Positions 1 through 6,718 of a stretch of DNA of 9,787 bases are shown here, piece by piece. Made by a program: the position numbers and the translations under genes. The DNA lies in contig JAPHTE010000412.1 in the NCBI GenBank assembly GCA_026196445.1, forward strand, positions 1-9,787, read 5' to 3'. The DNA comes from Lysobacterales bacterium (lineage in GTDB: Bacteria; Pseudomonadota; Gammaproteobacteria; Xanthomonadales; SZUA-36). Below the pieces are notes generated by a model. The model did not search any database, was not told the origin of the DNA, and saw nothing but the letters and a program-made list of their open reading frames with translations. How positions within the stretch are numbered: the first letter of the stretch is position 1; every line of letters starts with the position of its first letter.

Positions 1-36
1 AAGGCCACTTTCACCTGGATTGAAGTGGCCTTTTTT
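1..36 (+). terminator. Rho-independent terminator of an off-window gene
   Basis: A perfect 10-bp stem pairs AAGGCCACTT (1-10) with AAGTGGCCTT (23-32) around a 12-nt loop, and a run of six T spans 31-36. The T run makes it a plus-strand terminator, presumably for a gene left of the window. Because the left arm starts at base 1, I cannot tell whether a T tract also exists on the other strand, so it could be bidirectional and also stop the leftward prpE transcript. Confidence 0.8.
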
Positions 37-80
37 ATAATTGGTGGGAGGGGTGATTGGAACTCACCCGTGATTCACAC

Positions 81-314
81 AAAATCGTCAGGAACGATTT
101 TGAACATCGAGCGAAGCGATGATGGCCCGAAGGGCGAGGGCAAGGATAGCCCGAGTAACTGAGCCGGGAACAATTTTGAATGAGTCTGCGCATAGCGCAG
201 CGAACCCGCAGGGCTGCGGACAGGAAGTCCGCAGTACAAATTCGCCGGGAGCGAATTTCGAACGACGAGCGCAGCGAGGAGCCCGAAGGGCGAGGCGCAG
301 GGACGCGCCGAGTA
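81..314. repeat. Three tandem copies of a ~78-bp multi-hairpin repeat
   Basis: The gene-free stretch 1-333 is mostly this array. The units lie near 81-157, 163-236 and 238-314. Each has the same series of small hairpins. Copy 1 has AAAATCGT/ACGATTTT (81-88, 94-101), CATCG/CGATG (105-109, 117-121), GCCC/GGGC (125-128, 132-135) and GGGC/GCCC (138-141, 149-152). Copy 2 has lost the left arm of the first stem but keeps CTGCGC/GCGCAG (186-191, 195-200) and GCGGAC/GTCCGC (216-221, 227-232). Copy 3 has AAATTCGC/GCGAATTT (238-245, 251-258), GCCC/GGGC (281-284, 288-291) and GGCGC/GCGCC (294-298, 305-309). Units end in (G)AGTA. Stem sequences differ between copies but stay paired, while the loop motif (C)AGGA/CGGGA is kept. 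That pattern suggests selection on structure. It resembles dispersed palindromic repeats of the REP/BIME kind; I do not recognise the family by name. A 94-codon minus-strand reading frame across it is a by-product. Confidence 0.8.
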
Positions 315-333
315 CATCTCGCTATATCCGCCC

Positions 334-2205
334 CTATTCCAGTATCTCGGCAATTTCATTCAAAACTTCCGGATCTTCTATGGTCGCGGGTAACTTGAAC
401 TCCTGGCCATCGGCGATCCTTCTCATCGTACCCCTGAGAATCTTGCCAGACCGCGTCTTCGGCAGACGGGCAACGACGTGAATATCCCGGGGTGTAGCGA
501 TTGCACCGACTTGCGAGCGAACCGCTTGAATCAGGCTCTCTTTCAGCTCGTCCATATCGACCGTGCTGCCACTGTTCAATACAACGAACCCCAGTGGCAT
601 TTCGCCCTTGAGTTTATCCTCAACCCCGATTACCGCGCATTCCGCCACGTTGGGGTTGGTGATCAGGGCTTCTTCCAGCGCGCCGGTTGACAAGCGATGG
701 CCGGCAACATTGATCACGTCATCGATACGGCTCATTACCCACAGGTAACCCTGCTCATCCATAACGCCGGCATCACCGGTCAGGTAATAACCTTCGAAAC
801 GCGACAGGTAAGCATCGTAGAAACGTTGCTGGTTCCCCCACAGGGTCGGCAGATTTCCGGGCGGCAGCGGCAGTTTGACCATGATATTTCCGGACTCGCC
901 GCGCGGCACTTCAACGCCTTCATCATCCAGCACACGAATATCGTAGCCAGGCACCGCAACCGTCGGTGACCCTGCTTTCACTTCCATCTGTTCAATACCC
1001 ATCGGGTTCGCCGCCATCGGCCAGCCGCTTTCTGTTTGCCACCAATGGTCAATGACCGGCACACCCAGTTGTTCCTCCGACCAATGCAGTGTATCCGGGT
1101 CACAACGCTCGCCAGCCAGGAACAGTGTTTTCAGGCTGGATATATCGTAGCGGTCCAGCAATTCCCCCCGTGGGTCTTCCCGGCGAATGGCCCGGAATGC
1201 GGTAGGCGCCGTGAACAGGCACTTGACCTTGTGTTGTTCGATGACACGCCAGAATGCACCCGCATCGGGAGTCCCAATGGGTTTGCCTTCAAACAGGATG
1301 GTGGTGCAACCGTGAAGCAGGGGTGCGTAAACGATATAGGAATGCCCGACCACCCATCCGATATCGGAGGCTGCCCAATACACGTCACCGGGTTGGACGT
1401 TGTAGATATGCTGCATGGTCCATTTGAGCGCCACGGCGTGCCCACCGTTCGGCCGGACCACCCCCTTGGGCTCACCCGTGGTACCCGACGTATAGAGAAT
1501 GTACAGGGGGTCAGTTGCGCTGACCGGCACACAGTCTACAGCCTGGGCATCGGCAACGGCATCCTCCCAAAGCACGGCGGACGGATGCAACTCTTCAATC
1601 GGCAACTGCGGCCTGGAAACCAGGATTCGTGTAAGGTCATCTGCCTCCGCGAGCCGCAAGGCCTGGTCGAGCAACGGTAAATATGGAATGACTTTCTGGC
1701 CTTCGAGACCGCAACTGGCACTGATCACCAATCTCGGGCTGGCATCCACGATTCTCACGGCCAGTTCCTTGGCAGCAAAACCACCAAATACGACAGAATG
1801 GATCGCACCGATCCGGGCACACGCGAGCATCGCTATAACCGCTTCGGGAATCATTGGCATGTAGACGATGACCCGGTCACCTTTTTCAACGCCGTGTCTC
1901 TGTAACACGTTGGCAAACACCGCCACCTCGTCTGTCAGCTCAGCGTAACTGTAAGTCCTGACTTGACCCGTCACCGGGCTGTCGTAGATCAATGCCGCCT
2001 GCTCGCTCCTGCCCGCCTCGCAATGCCTGTCCAGTGCGTTGTAACAGGTGTTGATTTCACCACCGGTAAACCACTGGTAAAACGGCACATCAGAATCGTC
2101 CAGCACTCGTTCCCATGGCTTTGTCCACACCAGGTCAGCAGCAGCTTCGGCCCAGAAATCCTGGGGGTTTTCCAACGATTTTCGATACAGTGTGCGGTAG
2201 TCCAT
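334..2205 (-). CDS. prpE: Propionyl-CoA synthetase (propionate--CoA ligase), PrpE-type
   Basis: This soluble ANL-superfamily enzyme activates propionate (possibly also acetate) with ATP and CoA, through an acyl-AMP, to the acyl-CoA. From the ATG at 2205 it has 623 residues, close to the roughly 628 of E. coli PrpE. In order it shows the N-terminal ACAS segment (DFW near 16), the P-loop-like TSGTTGEPKG (239-248), HWWQTESGWP (387-396), YYLTGD (473-478), the hinge region SRIDDVINVAGHR (492-504) and the catalytic PKTRSGK with Lys588 in the C-terminal domain. HWWQTESGWP, rather than the TWWQTETGG of acetyl-CoA synthetase, favours the PrpE/ACSS3 branch. PKTRSGK fits the PX4GK pattern of lysine acetylation sites known to switch off such enzymes. 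The gene lies 113 bp after the exonuclease in the same direction and carries a conserved catalytic core with no damage. No prpBCD genes are seen, so the physiological substrate (propionate versus acetate) is inferred. Confidence 0.9.
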   Translation of the reverse strand: MDYRTLYRKSLENPQDFWAEAAADLVWTKPWERVLDDSDVPFYQWFTGGEINTCYNALDRHCEAGRSEQAALIYDSPVTGQVRTYSYAELTDEVAVFANVLQRHGVEKGDRVIVYMPMIPEAVIAMLACARIGAIHSVVFGGFAAKELAVRIVDASPRLVISASCGLEGQKVIPYLPLLDQALRLAEADDLTRILVSRPQLPIEELHPSAVLWEDAVADAQAVDCVPVSATDPLYILYTSGTTGEPKGVVRPNGGHAVALKWTMQHIYNVQPGDVYWAASDIGWVVGHSYIVYAPLLHGCTTILFEGKPIGTPDAGAFWRVIEQHKVKCLFTAPTAFRAIRREDPRGELLDRYDISSLKTLFLAGERCDPDTLHWSEEQLGVPVIDHWWQTESGWPMAANPMGIEQMEVKAGSPTVAVPGYDIRVLDDEGVEVPRGESGNIMVKLPLPPGNLPTLWGNQQRFYDAYLSRFEGYYLTGDAGVMDEQGYLWVMSRIDDVINVAGHRLSTGALEEALITNPNVAECAVIGVEDKLKGEMPLGFVVLNSGSTVDMDELKESLIQAVRSQVGAIATPRDIHVVARLPKTRSGKILRGTMRRIADGQEFKLPATIEDPEVLNEIAEILE

Positions 2206-2210
2206 GTTCG

Positions 2211-2214
2211 CCTC
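2211..2214 (-). promoter_or_regulatory. Ribosome binding site that decides the prpE start
   Basis: The minus strand reads GAGG, 5 nt before the ATG at 2205-2203. The reading frame extends six codons further to a TTG at 2223, but that TTG has no purine-rich site in front of it and would bury this GAGG in coding sequence. The ATG start, giving MDYRTLYRKS, is therefore preferred. Confidence 0.6.
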
Positions 2215-2288
2215 GTTTGTCAATTGTTCAGATACAGTTACCGGGCAATTCTACGGTTAGATACGGAGAGGAAAGTATTCGACTTTAG

Positions 2289-2318
2289 TGCCGGGTCATA
2301 CGGTGACAGTACCCGGCA
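2289..2318 (-). other. Hairpin directly after the exonuclease stop codon
   Basis: A perfect 8-bp stem pairs TGCCGGGT (2289-2296) with ACCCGGCA (2311-2318) around a 14-nt loop. On the transcript it begins at the base after the exonuclease TGA (2321-2319). No T run follows on the minus strand, so it is not a classical intrinsic terminator. It could pause transcription, stabilise the upstream mRNA 3' end, or separate expression of the DUF294-exonuclease pair from prpE. The rest of the 2206-2318 gap shows no clear promoter. Confidence 0.5.
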
Positions 2319-3005
2319 TCAATAATATTTCAGATGCGGTTTAAGCCGCAAGGAACCGGAAGTATCCATGTTCTCCGCCAATGCCAGCAGTAACTCCGCC
2401 GTCGCGTAGGCATCGATCAGGGCGTTGTGAGCCGTGTAGGCCGGCAAATTGTAATTCCTGCGCAGCCGGGTCAGTTGCAGGTCGCCATGGTGCACCGGCA
2501 GTTCCCGCCGCTTGCGCAGGGTCAGCTCCAGGCACATGGTGTCCAGCACCATGAACGGCATTGCAACATCCGTCCACGCCAAACAGGCCTGTTGCAGGAA
2601 AGCCACGTCGAGGTCGGCGTGATGGAACAACCACACACGCCCCCGGGCGGCTTCGAACAACACCGCCAACCCTGCTTCGAGCGGCATCCCTTCCGCCACT
2701 TCATTGTCGGTGAGTTCGTGAATCGCCGCGCTGTGACCAACCGATTGTTCCGCGTTGATCAGCAGGTGGCGGTTGGAGGCCAGGTTGATCCGCCCATGAT
2801 CCAGTTGCGTCCAGCCGATGGCAATGATGTGGTTTTGCGTGGCATCGAGACCCGTCATTTCAAGGTCGACAGCGATCAAAGGCGTGTTTGACAGTTTGTC
2901 CACGCCCAGCCCCGCGTACTCCCTGATGTATGTTGCGACGTTTGGATGCTGGCAAAGGCGCGCCGCTGCATGGCACCGTTTGCGGTAGCGCCAACGCGCG
3001 AACAT
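2319..3005 (-). CDS. DnaQ-like DEDDh 3'-5' exonuclease
   Basis: A 228-residue member of the DEDDh exonuclease superfamily (DnaQ / PolC-epsilon type), expected to be a cytoplasmic, metal-dependent 3'-5' nuclease on DNA or RNA. The Exo I motif is DLEMTGLD with Asp47 and Glu49. Exo II is HHADLDVAFL, with Asp133 aligning to the Asp of the usual HNAxFD. Exo III is HNALIDAYAT with His193 and Asp198, the H-x4-D spacing of the DEDDh class, so all four metal ligands and the histidine are present. The N-terminal 40 residues are basic and precede the fold. The start ATG shares one base with the TGA of the DUF294 gene (TGATG), and AGGTG sits 5 nt ahead of it, which suggests translational coupling. No polymerase or helicase domain is attached, so it is not the PolC proofreading unit itself. 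Its substrate is unknown. The pairing with DUF294 genes recurs in proteobacteria (from family knowledge). Confidence 0.88.
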   Translation of the reverse strand: MFARWRYRKRCHAAARLCQHPNVATYIREYAGLGVDKLSNTPLIAVDLEMTGLDATQNHIIAIGWTQLDHGRINLASNRHLLINAEQSVGHSAAIHELTDNEVAEGMPLEAGLAVLFEAARGRVWLFHHADLDVAFLQQACLAWTDVAMPFMVLDTMCLELTLRKRRELPVHHGDLQLTRLRRNYNLPAYTAHNALIDAYATAELLLALAENMDTSGSLRLKPHLKYY

Positions 3006-4840
3006 CAGAGCACCTGGTACCTGTGGGCCATGGCGTCCTGCGCTTCCTCCACCAGCATGAAAGCGGCCTTGAGATTTCGCCTGAGTAGCGGTGACAGGTC
3101 TTCTATGGGCACAAAATTGCTCGGTTTTTCTCCCGCCATCATCTGCGCCGACTGGTGATTGAGGCGAATCCGGTTGATCAGGCGCAGGGCGTCACGCAGA
3201 CTATTGGCATCGTTTTCATTCATGGCGCCGCTCTCCGTGGCCAGCTTGATACGCCGGTACGTGTTGGCTTCCTTGATTCCCGCTTCCAGCGCACGAATCC
3301 TGACCAGGCCGGTGATGGGCACGATGCCCCTGTGTTTCAGGTTCAGGCCCTCACTGTGGGAGCCGTCACTTTCCTGCACGAAACGGCGGAAGAAGCCCAA
3401 TGGCGGTTTGTGTTTCAACACATTGGCCGCCATGAAGCGCCTGAATATCCGGTTGTCCCTGGCCCGTGTAATCGCGTGTGTTTGCAACTCGTCCACCAAC
3501 TCGCAATCACCATGAACACAGCGAATATCAAAAAATATGCTGCTGTACATCACCGACTTCGGCGTCGGTTCATCTATCCAGCGGTCAAAATGCCGTTTCC
3601 ACTTGTCCAGCGACACTCGCCACTTGACGTTGATCGCCATGACTTCACCCGGGCAGTACACATAGCCGAGCCGATCGAGCCCGTCACAAACCGACTGCGA
3701 GAGTTTTTCAAAATAAGTGACTTCATCCCCGCTCGCGTCGCGCGACAGCACGATACCGTTGTCCTGGTCCGTCCGCGCCGTCTGCGCCTCGCGCGCCTGG
3801 GAGCCGAATACGATCCAGGCGTAAGGCACCGGCGGCGGACCCAGGCTCTGCTCGGCAATCTGCAGTAACCTGATGGTAAATGCGTCCGTCACCAGGGTGA
3901 CCATCCGCCCGATTTGCTCGATGTCCCGCCCCAGGTTGACCATGCGTTCAAAAAGGAACGGCAAGCGGTGGTTCAAACTGAGCAACTCCTCGATCGAATT
4001 CTTCTTGTAAATGTCGCGGACAATACGCAGGGGGTGTTCTGATTGTGCACGCAGGATATCACCCGCAGTGACCAGCCCCAGTGGCTGGTTGCCGTCCATG
4101 ACCGGCAAATGGTGATAGTTCTGGCGCATCATCAACAACAGGGCAGAATCAACATCCGCGTCCGCTTCGACACTTTTTGGGTTGGCGGTCATGACCTCCA
4201 CGATCGCCGTGTCAGGGTGCAAGCCAACCGCGAGCACGCGTTGGCGCAAATCCTTGTCTGTCACGATGCCGCACAACTTGTCATCGCACATCACCAGGAC
4301 GCTGGAGACGCGCTCGGCACTCATGCGCCGGGCCACGTCCTGGATGCTCATGCGGCCTTCCACCATCACCGGTTCACGTTTCAGCAGATCCTTGACCTGG
4401 GTGACACTGTGCTTGACCTCGGTCGCAGCGCTCAGTCGCGTTTTGAGATGGCTGCTGAAATACTCGCCGATGAGCGTATTCTCGGCGCGTAGCGCCTTGA
4501 ATTCCTCCACGTCCATCAACCAAAGAAGACAGTCCTCTTCAGCCTCGGCAATGTAGTCCTTCATCTCCCCGTGGAAATAGATGTCATGGCCGAACAGTTC
4601 GCCCTCGGAGCGCTTGTCCAGGAACTTGTGTGACTCATCGACCAACCGCACCGCGCCTTTGCGGATAATGGCCAGCCCTGGCGGCGGCTTGGACGAAAAG
4701 ATGGTTTTACCTTGTGGGTAGTAGGCTACTTGCAGCGTCCGGGCCAGCTTGTGCAAACCCTCGGTATCAAGTGCGTTGAACGGGTGCACCGTGTGCAGGA
4801 ATTCCGCGATGAAGTTTATGTCGTGGTAGTTGCTGGGCAT
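3005..4840 (-). CDS. cNMP-like/CBS/DUF294 putative nucleotidyltransferase-type signalling protein
   Basis: A 611-residue cytoplasmic protein with four parts. Residues about 15-130 form a cyclic-nucleotide-binding-like (CAP_ED) beta barrel. Two CBS repeats follow at about 150-270 (VSSVLVMCDDKLCGIVTDKD and YHHLPVMDGNQPLGLVTAGD), a typical adenine-nucleotide site. The DUF294 GlnD-like nucleotidyltransferase core has GSQAREAQTARTDQDN (346-361), with Gly-Ser and the Asp358/Asp360 pair expected to hold metal. The DUF294 C-terminal helical domain covers about 450-605. The barrel lacks the GE and RS/RT residues that bind cAMP in CRP; the equivalent stretch is FGHDIYFHGEMKDY. It may thus bind another ligand or none. 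The ATG at 4840 directly follows an in-frame TAA and has no good Shine-Dalgarno. The family is widespread beside symporter/acs loci and is often called a signal-transduction protein, but its reaction is unproven. It is transcribed downstream of the symporter terminator and coupled to the exonuclease. Confidence 0.88.
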   Translation of the reverse strand: MPSNYHDINFIAEFLHTVHPFNALDTEGLHKLARTLQVAYYPQGKTIFSSKPPPGLAIIRKGAVRLVDESHKFLDKRSEGELFGHDIYFHGEMKDYIAEAEEDCLLWLMDVEEFKALRAENTLIGEYFSSHLKTRLSAATEVKHSVTQVKDLLKREPVMVEGRMSIQDVARRMSAERVSSVLVMCDDKLCGIVTDKDLRQRVLAVGLHPDTAIVEVMTANPKSVEADADVDSALLLMMRQNYHHLPVMDGNQPLGLVTAGDILRAQSEHPLRIVRDIYKKNSIEELLSLNHRLPFLFERMVNLGRDIEQIGRMVTLVTDAFTIRLLQIAEQSLGPPPVPYAWIVFGSQAREAQTARTDQDNGIVLSRDASGDEVTYFEKLSQSVCDGLDRLGYVYCPGEVMAINVKWRVSLDKWKRHFDRWIDEPTPKSVMYSSIFFDIRCVHGDCELVDELQTHAITRARDNRIFRRFMAANVLKHKPPLGFFRRFVQESDGSHSEGLNLKHRGIVPITGLVRIRALEAGIKEANTYRRIKLATESGAMNENDANSLRDALRLINRIRLNHQSAQMMAGEKPSNFVPIEDLSPLLRRNLKAAFMLVEEAQDAMAHRYQVL

Positions 4841-4867
4841 TTACAGAGTGTAATTCCAATGTGAACT

Positions 4868-4902
4868 AAAAAAAAAGGGCCAGCACGAATGCTGACCCTT
4901 TT
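4868..4902 (-). terminator. Rho-independent terminator after the symporter operon
   Basis: On the minus strand AAAAGGGTCAGC pairs with GCTGGCCCTTTT (plus-strand arms 4891-4902 and 4873-4884) around a 6-nt loop, with one mismatch in the 12-bp stem. It is followed by an unbroken T run, seen as the A run 4868-4876 on the plus strand. It lies 18 bp past the symporter stop. It implies that the DUF294-exonuclease pair depends on read-through or on its own promoter in the 4841-4867 gap and terminator region. Confidence 0.9.
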
Positions 4903-4920
4903 CAGTTTCACAGCTTTTTA

Positions 4921-6708
4921 TTAATGGTCTCTTGCTGCTTTAACTGCACCCATGGGAACACGGATGTCTTCAACCAGGTGCTGGATATGCTCTGGTGGTG
5001 GAGGTGTAACCTTCGACACGACATAGGCGGCGAGAAAGTTAAGCATTGCACCCACGGCGCCAAAGGCCTCTGGTGAAATACCCATGAACCAGTTGTCCGG
5101 GGTATTCGCAGCCATCTCTGTTCCAGGTACGAAGAACCAGCCCTTGAACCAGAAGATGTATATCAACGTGGAGAACAGGCCCACCAGCATACCGACGATG
5201 GCGCCTTTATCATCCATGTTCTTGTTGAAGATACCCATCATCAGGGCCGGGAATATGGACGACGCCGCCAGGCCAAAGGCCAGCGCCACCACCTGTGCCG
5301 CAAAGCCGGGCGGATTCATGCCAAGATAACCTGCGACAAGGATCGCACCGGCCATTGAAAGACGGCTGGCCAGCAGTTCTTTCTTCTCCGATATATCCGG
5401 AGAGATCATGCCCTTGATCACGTCGTGTGACACGGCAGTTGATATGGCCAGCAACAGGCCCGCAGCCGTCGACAACGCGGCCGCCAGGCCACCTGCGGCT
5501 ACCAGGGCAATTACCCAGTTAGGCAGACCGGCAATTTCCGGGTTCGCCAATACCATGATGTCGCGGTCGACCTTGACCATCTCGTTGCCATTCCAGCCAA
5601 AGCTCGCTGCTTTCGCAGCAAATGCCTCGTCCTTGTCATTGTAATACTGGACGCGGCCGTCACCGTTCTTGTCTTCGAACTGCAACAGACCGGTGGTCTC
5701 CCAGTTCTTGAACCACGTGGGCCTGTCCGCGTAAACCAGGTTGCCATCTGCAGCACCGACCGGACCGGACTGGATGGTGTTCATCAGGTTCAAACGCGCC
5801 ATCGCGCCAACCGCGGGTGCAGTCGTGTACAGGATCGCGATGAAAACCAGCGCCCAACCGGCCGAGGTCCGCGCATCCGCGACCCGGGGTACGGTGAAGA
5901 AGCGCATGATTACGTGTGGTAAACCGGCCGTTCCGATCATCAGCGACAAGGTCAACAACACCATATTCAACGTTGACCACTTCTGGGCCGTGTACGCGGC
6001 GAATCCCAGGTCGGTAACGATCATGTCCAGTTTATCCAGCAAGGCCATGCCGGAGCCATCAGCCATGTTGCTGCCCAGGCCCAACTGCGGAATAGGATTA
6101 CCCGTCAGGTTCAGGGCAATGAAGATCGCCGGTACGGTGTAGGCAAAAATCAACACGCAATACTGCGCGATCTGGGTGTAGGTAATGCCTTTCATGCCAC
6201 CCAGCACGGCGTATACAAACACGATCGCCATACCCACAACAACGCCGGTATGAAAATCCACTTCCAGGAATCGTCCGAAAGCAACCCCCACGCCTTTCAT
6301 CTGGCCGATCACGTAAGTGATAGAGGCCACGATAAGACACAGTACAGCCACCATGCGGGCAGCCTTGGAGTAATAGCGTTCGCCGATGAACTCGGAAACC
6401 GTGAATTTGCCGAACTTACGCAGGTAAGGCGCCAGCAACAGGGCCAGCAATACATAACCGCCCGTCCAGCCCATCAGGTAAACCGACGCATCGTAGCCCA
6501 GGAAGGCGATCAGGCCCGCCATGGAAATAAACGATGCGGCGGACATCCAGTCGGCAGCCGTGGCCATACCGTTGGCAATCGGGTGTACACCCGTGCCTGC
6601 CACGTAGAATTCCTTGGTGCTCGATGCCTTGGACCAGATAGCAATACCGATATACAAGGCAAATGTCGCGCCAACGACCAAAAAAGTTAGTAACTTGAGA
6701 TCCATCAT
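4921..6708 (-). CDS. Sodium:solute symporter, VC_2705 subfamily (SLC5/SSS family), large subunit
   Basis: A 595-residue inner-membrane secondary transporter of the SSS family, LeuT fold, with about 13 membrane segments. It is likely to co-transport Na+ with a short-chain monocarboxylate such as acetate, propionate or lactate; the substrate is inferred from the neighbours. Family signatures include TAADWMSAASFISMAG (50-65), GGMKGITYTQIAQY (170-183) and GGLAAALSTAAG (406-417). Ser413/Thr414 match the Na2-site Ser/Thr pair of PutP. A hydrophilic segment of about 85 residues (312-396) sits just before that helix, in the outward loop corresponding to EL4. It contains an EF-hand-like DKNGDGRVQYYND (346-358). 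The pairing with the DUF4212 gene 9 bp upstream is typical of this subfamily. An AAGGAG overlaps that gene's stop codon. It stands 4 nt from the first ATG (6708) and 7 nt from the second (6705), so the true start may be one codon later. This is distinct from the ActP/YjcH (DUF485) system. Confidence 0.92.
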   Translation of the reverse strand: MMDLKLLTFLVVGATFALYIGIAIWSKASSTKEFYVAGTGVHPIANGMATAADWMSAASFISMAGLIAFLGYDASVYLMGWTGGYVLLALLLAPYLRKFGKFTVSEFIGERYYSKAARMVAVLCLIVASITYVIGQMKGVGVAFGRFLEVDFHTGVVVGMAIVFVYAVLGGMKGITYTQIAQYCVLIFAYTVPAIFIALNLTGNPIPQLGLGSNMADGSGMALLDKLDMIVTDLGFAAYTAQKWSTLNMVLLTLSLMIGTAGLPHVIMRFFTVPRVADARTSAGWALVFIAILYTTAPAVGAMARLNLMNTIQSGPVGAADGNLVYADRPTWFKNWETTGLLQFEDKNGDGRVQYYNDKDEAFAAKAASFGWNGNEMVKVDRDIMVLANPEIAGLPNWVIALVAAGGLAAALSTAAGLLLAISTAVSHDVIKGMISPDISEKKELLASRLSMAGAILVAGYLGMNPPGFAAQVVALAFGLAASSIFPALMMGIFNKNMDDKGAIVGMLVGLFSTLIYIFWFKGWFFVPGTEMAANTPDNWFMGISPEAFGAVGAMLNFLAAYVVSKVTPPPPEHIQHLVEDIRVPMGAVKAARDH

Positions 6709-6712
6709 CTAT

Positions 6713-6718
6713 CTCCTT
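6713..6718 (-). promoter_or_regulatory. Symporter Shine-Dalgarno overlapping the upstream stop codon
   Basis: AAGGAG on the minus strand shares its first A with the TGA (6720-6718) of the small-subunit gene. Ribosomes ending on the small subunit would land on the symporter start, which points to coupled, stoichiometric synthesis of the two subunits. The 7-nt spacing to the ATG at 6705 is nearer the optimum than the 4-nt spacing to 6708. Confidence 0.75.

Noticed and set aside
42..70. tRNA 3'-end-like sequence on the minus strand (GTTCCAATC followed by CTCCCACCA), possible attachment-site remnant
   Set aside because: The T-arm can be paired as GGTGA/TCACC, but then the CCA falls one to two bases short of the correct distance, the conserved purine in the T-loop is C, and no other tRNA arms are present. 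It is probably a simple hairpin, not a tRNA or a supported att site.
81..314. CRISPR array
   Set aside because: Units are adjacent, diverged and internally palindromic, with no unique spacers of regular length and no cas genes.
75..359. 94-codon minus-strand reading frame across the repeat array
   Set aside because: It lies on tandem hairpin repeats and runs into the end of prpE. There is no ribosome site or domain, and low-complexity repeat translation explains it.
2206..2223. Upstream TTG start for prpE adding six residues
   Set aside because: No Shine-Dalgarno precedes the TTG, whereas GAGG is 5 nt before the ATG at 2205, and the PrpE family alignment begins close to that ATG.
3155..3868. 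237-codon plus-strand reading frame inside the DUF294 gene
   Set aside because: It is antisense to a well-supported protein with recognisable domains, has no family motif of its own, and is typical of GC-rich third-position shadows. The same applies to the plus-strand frames at 1036-1680 and 2427-2891.
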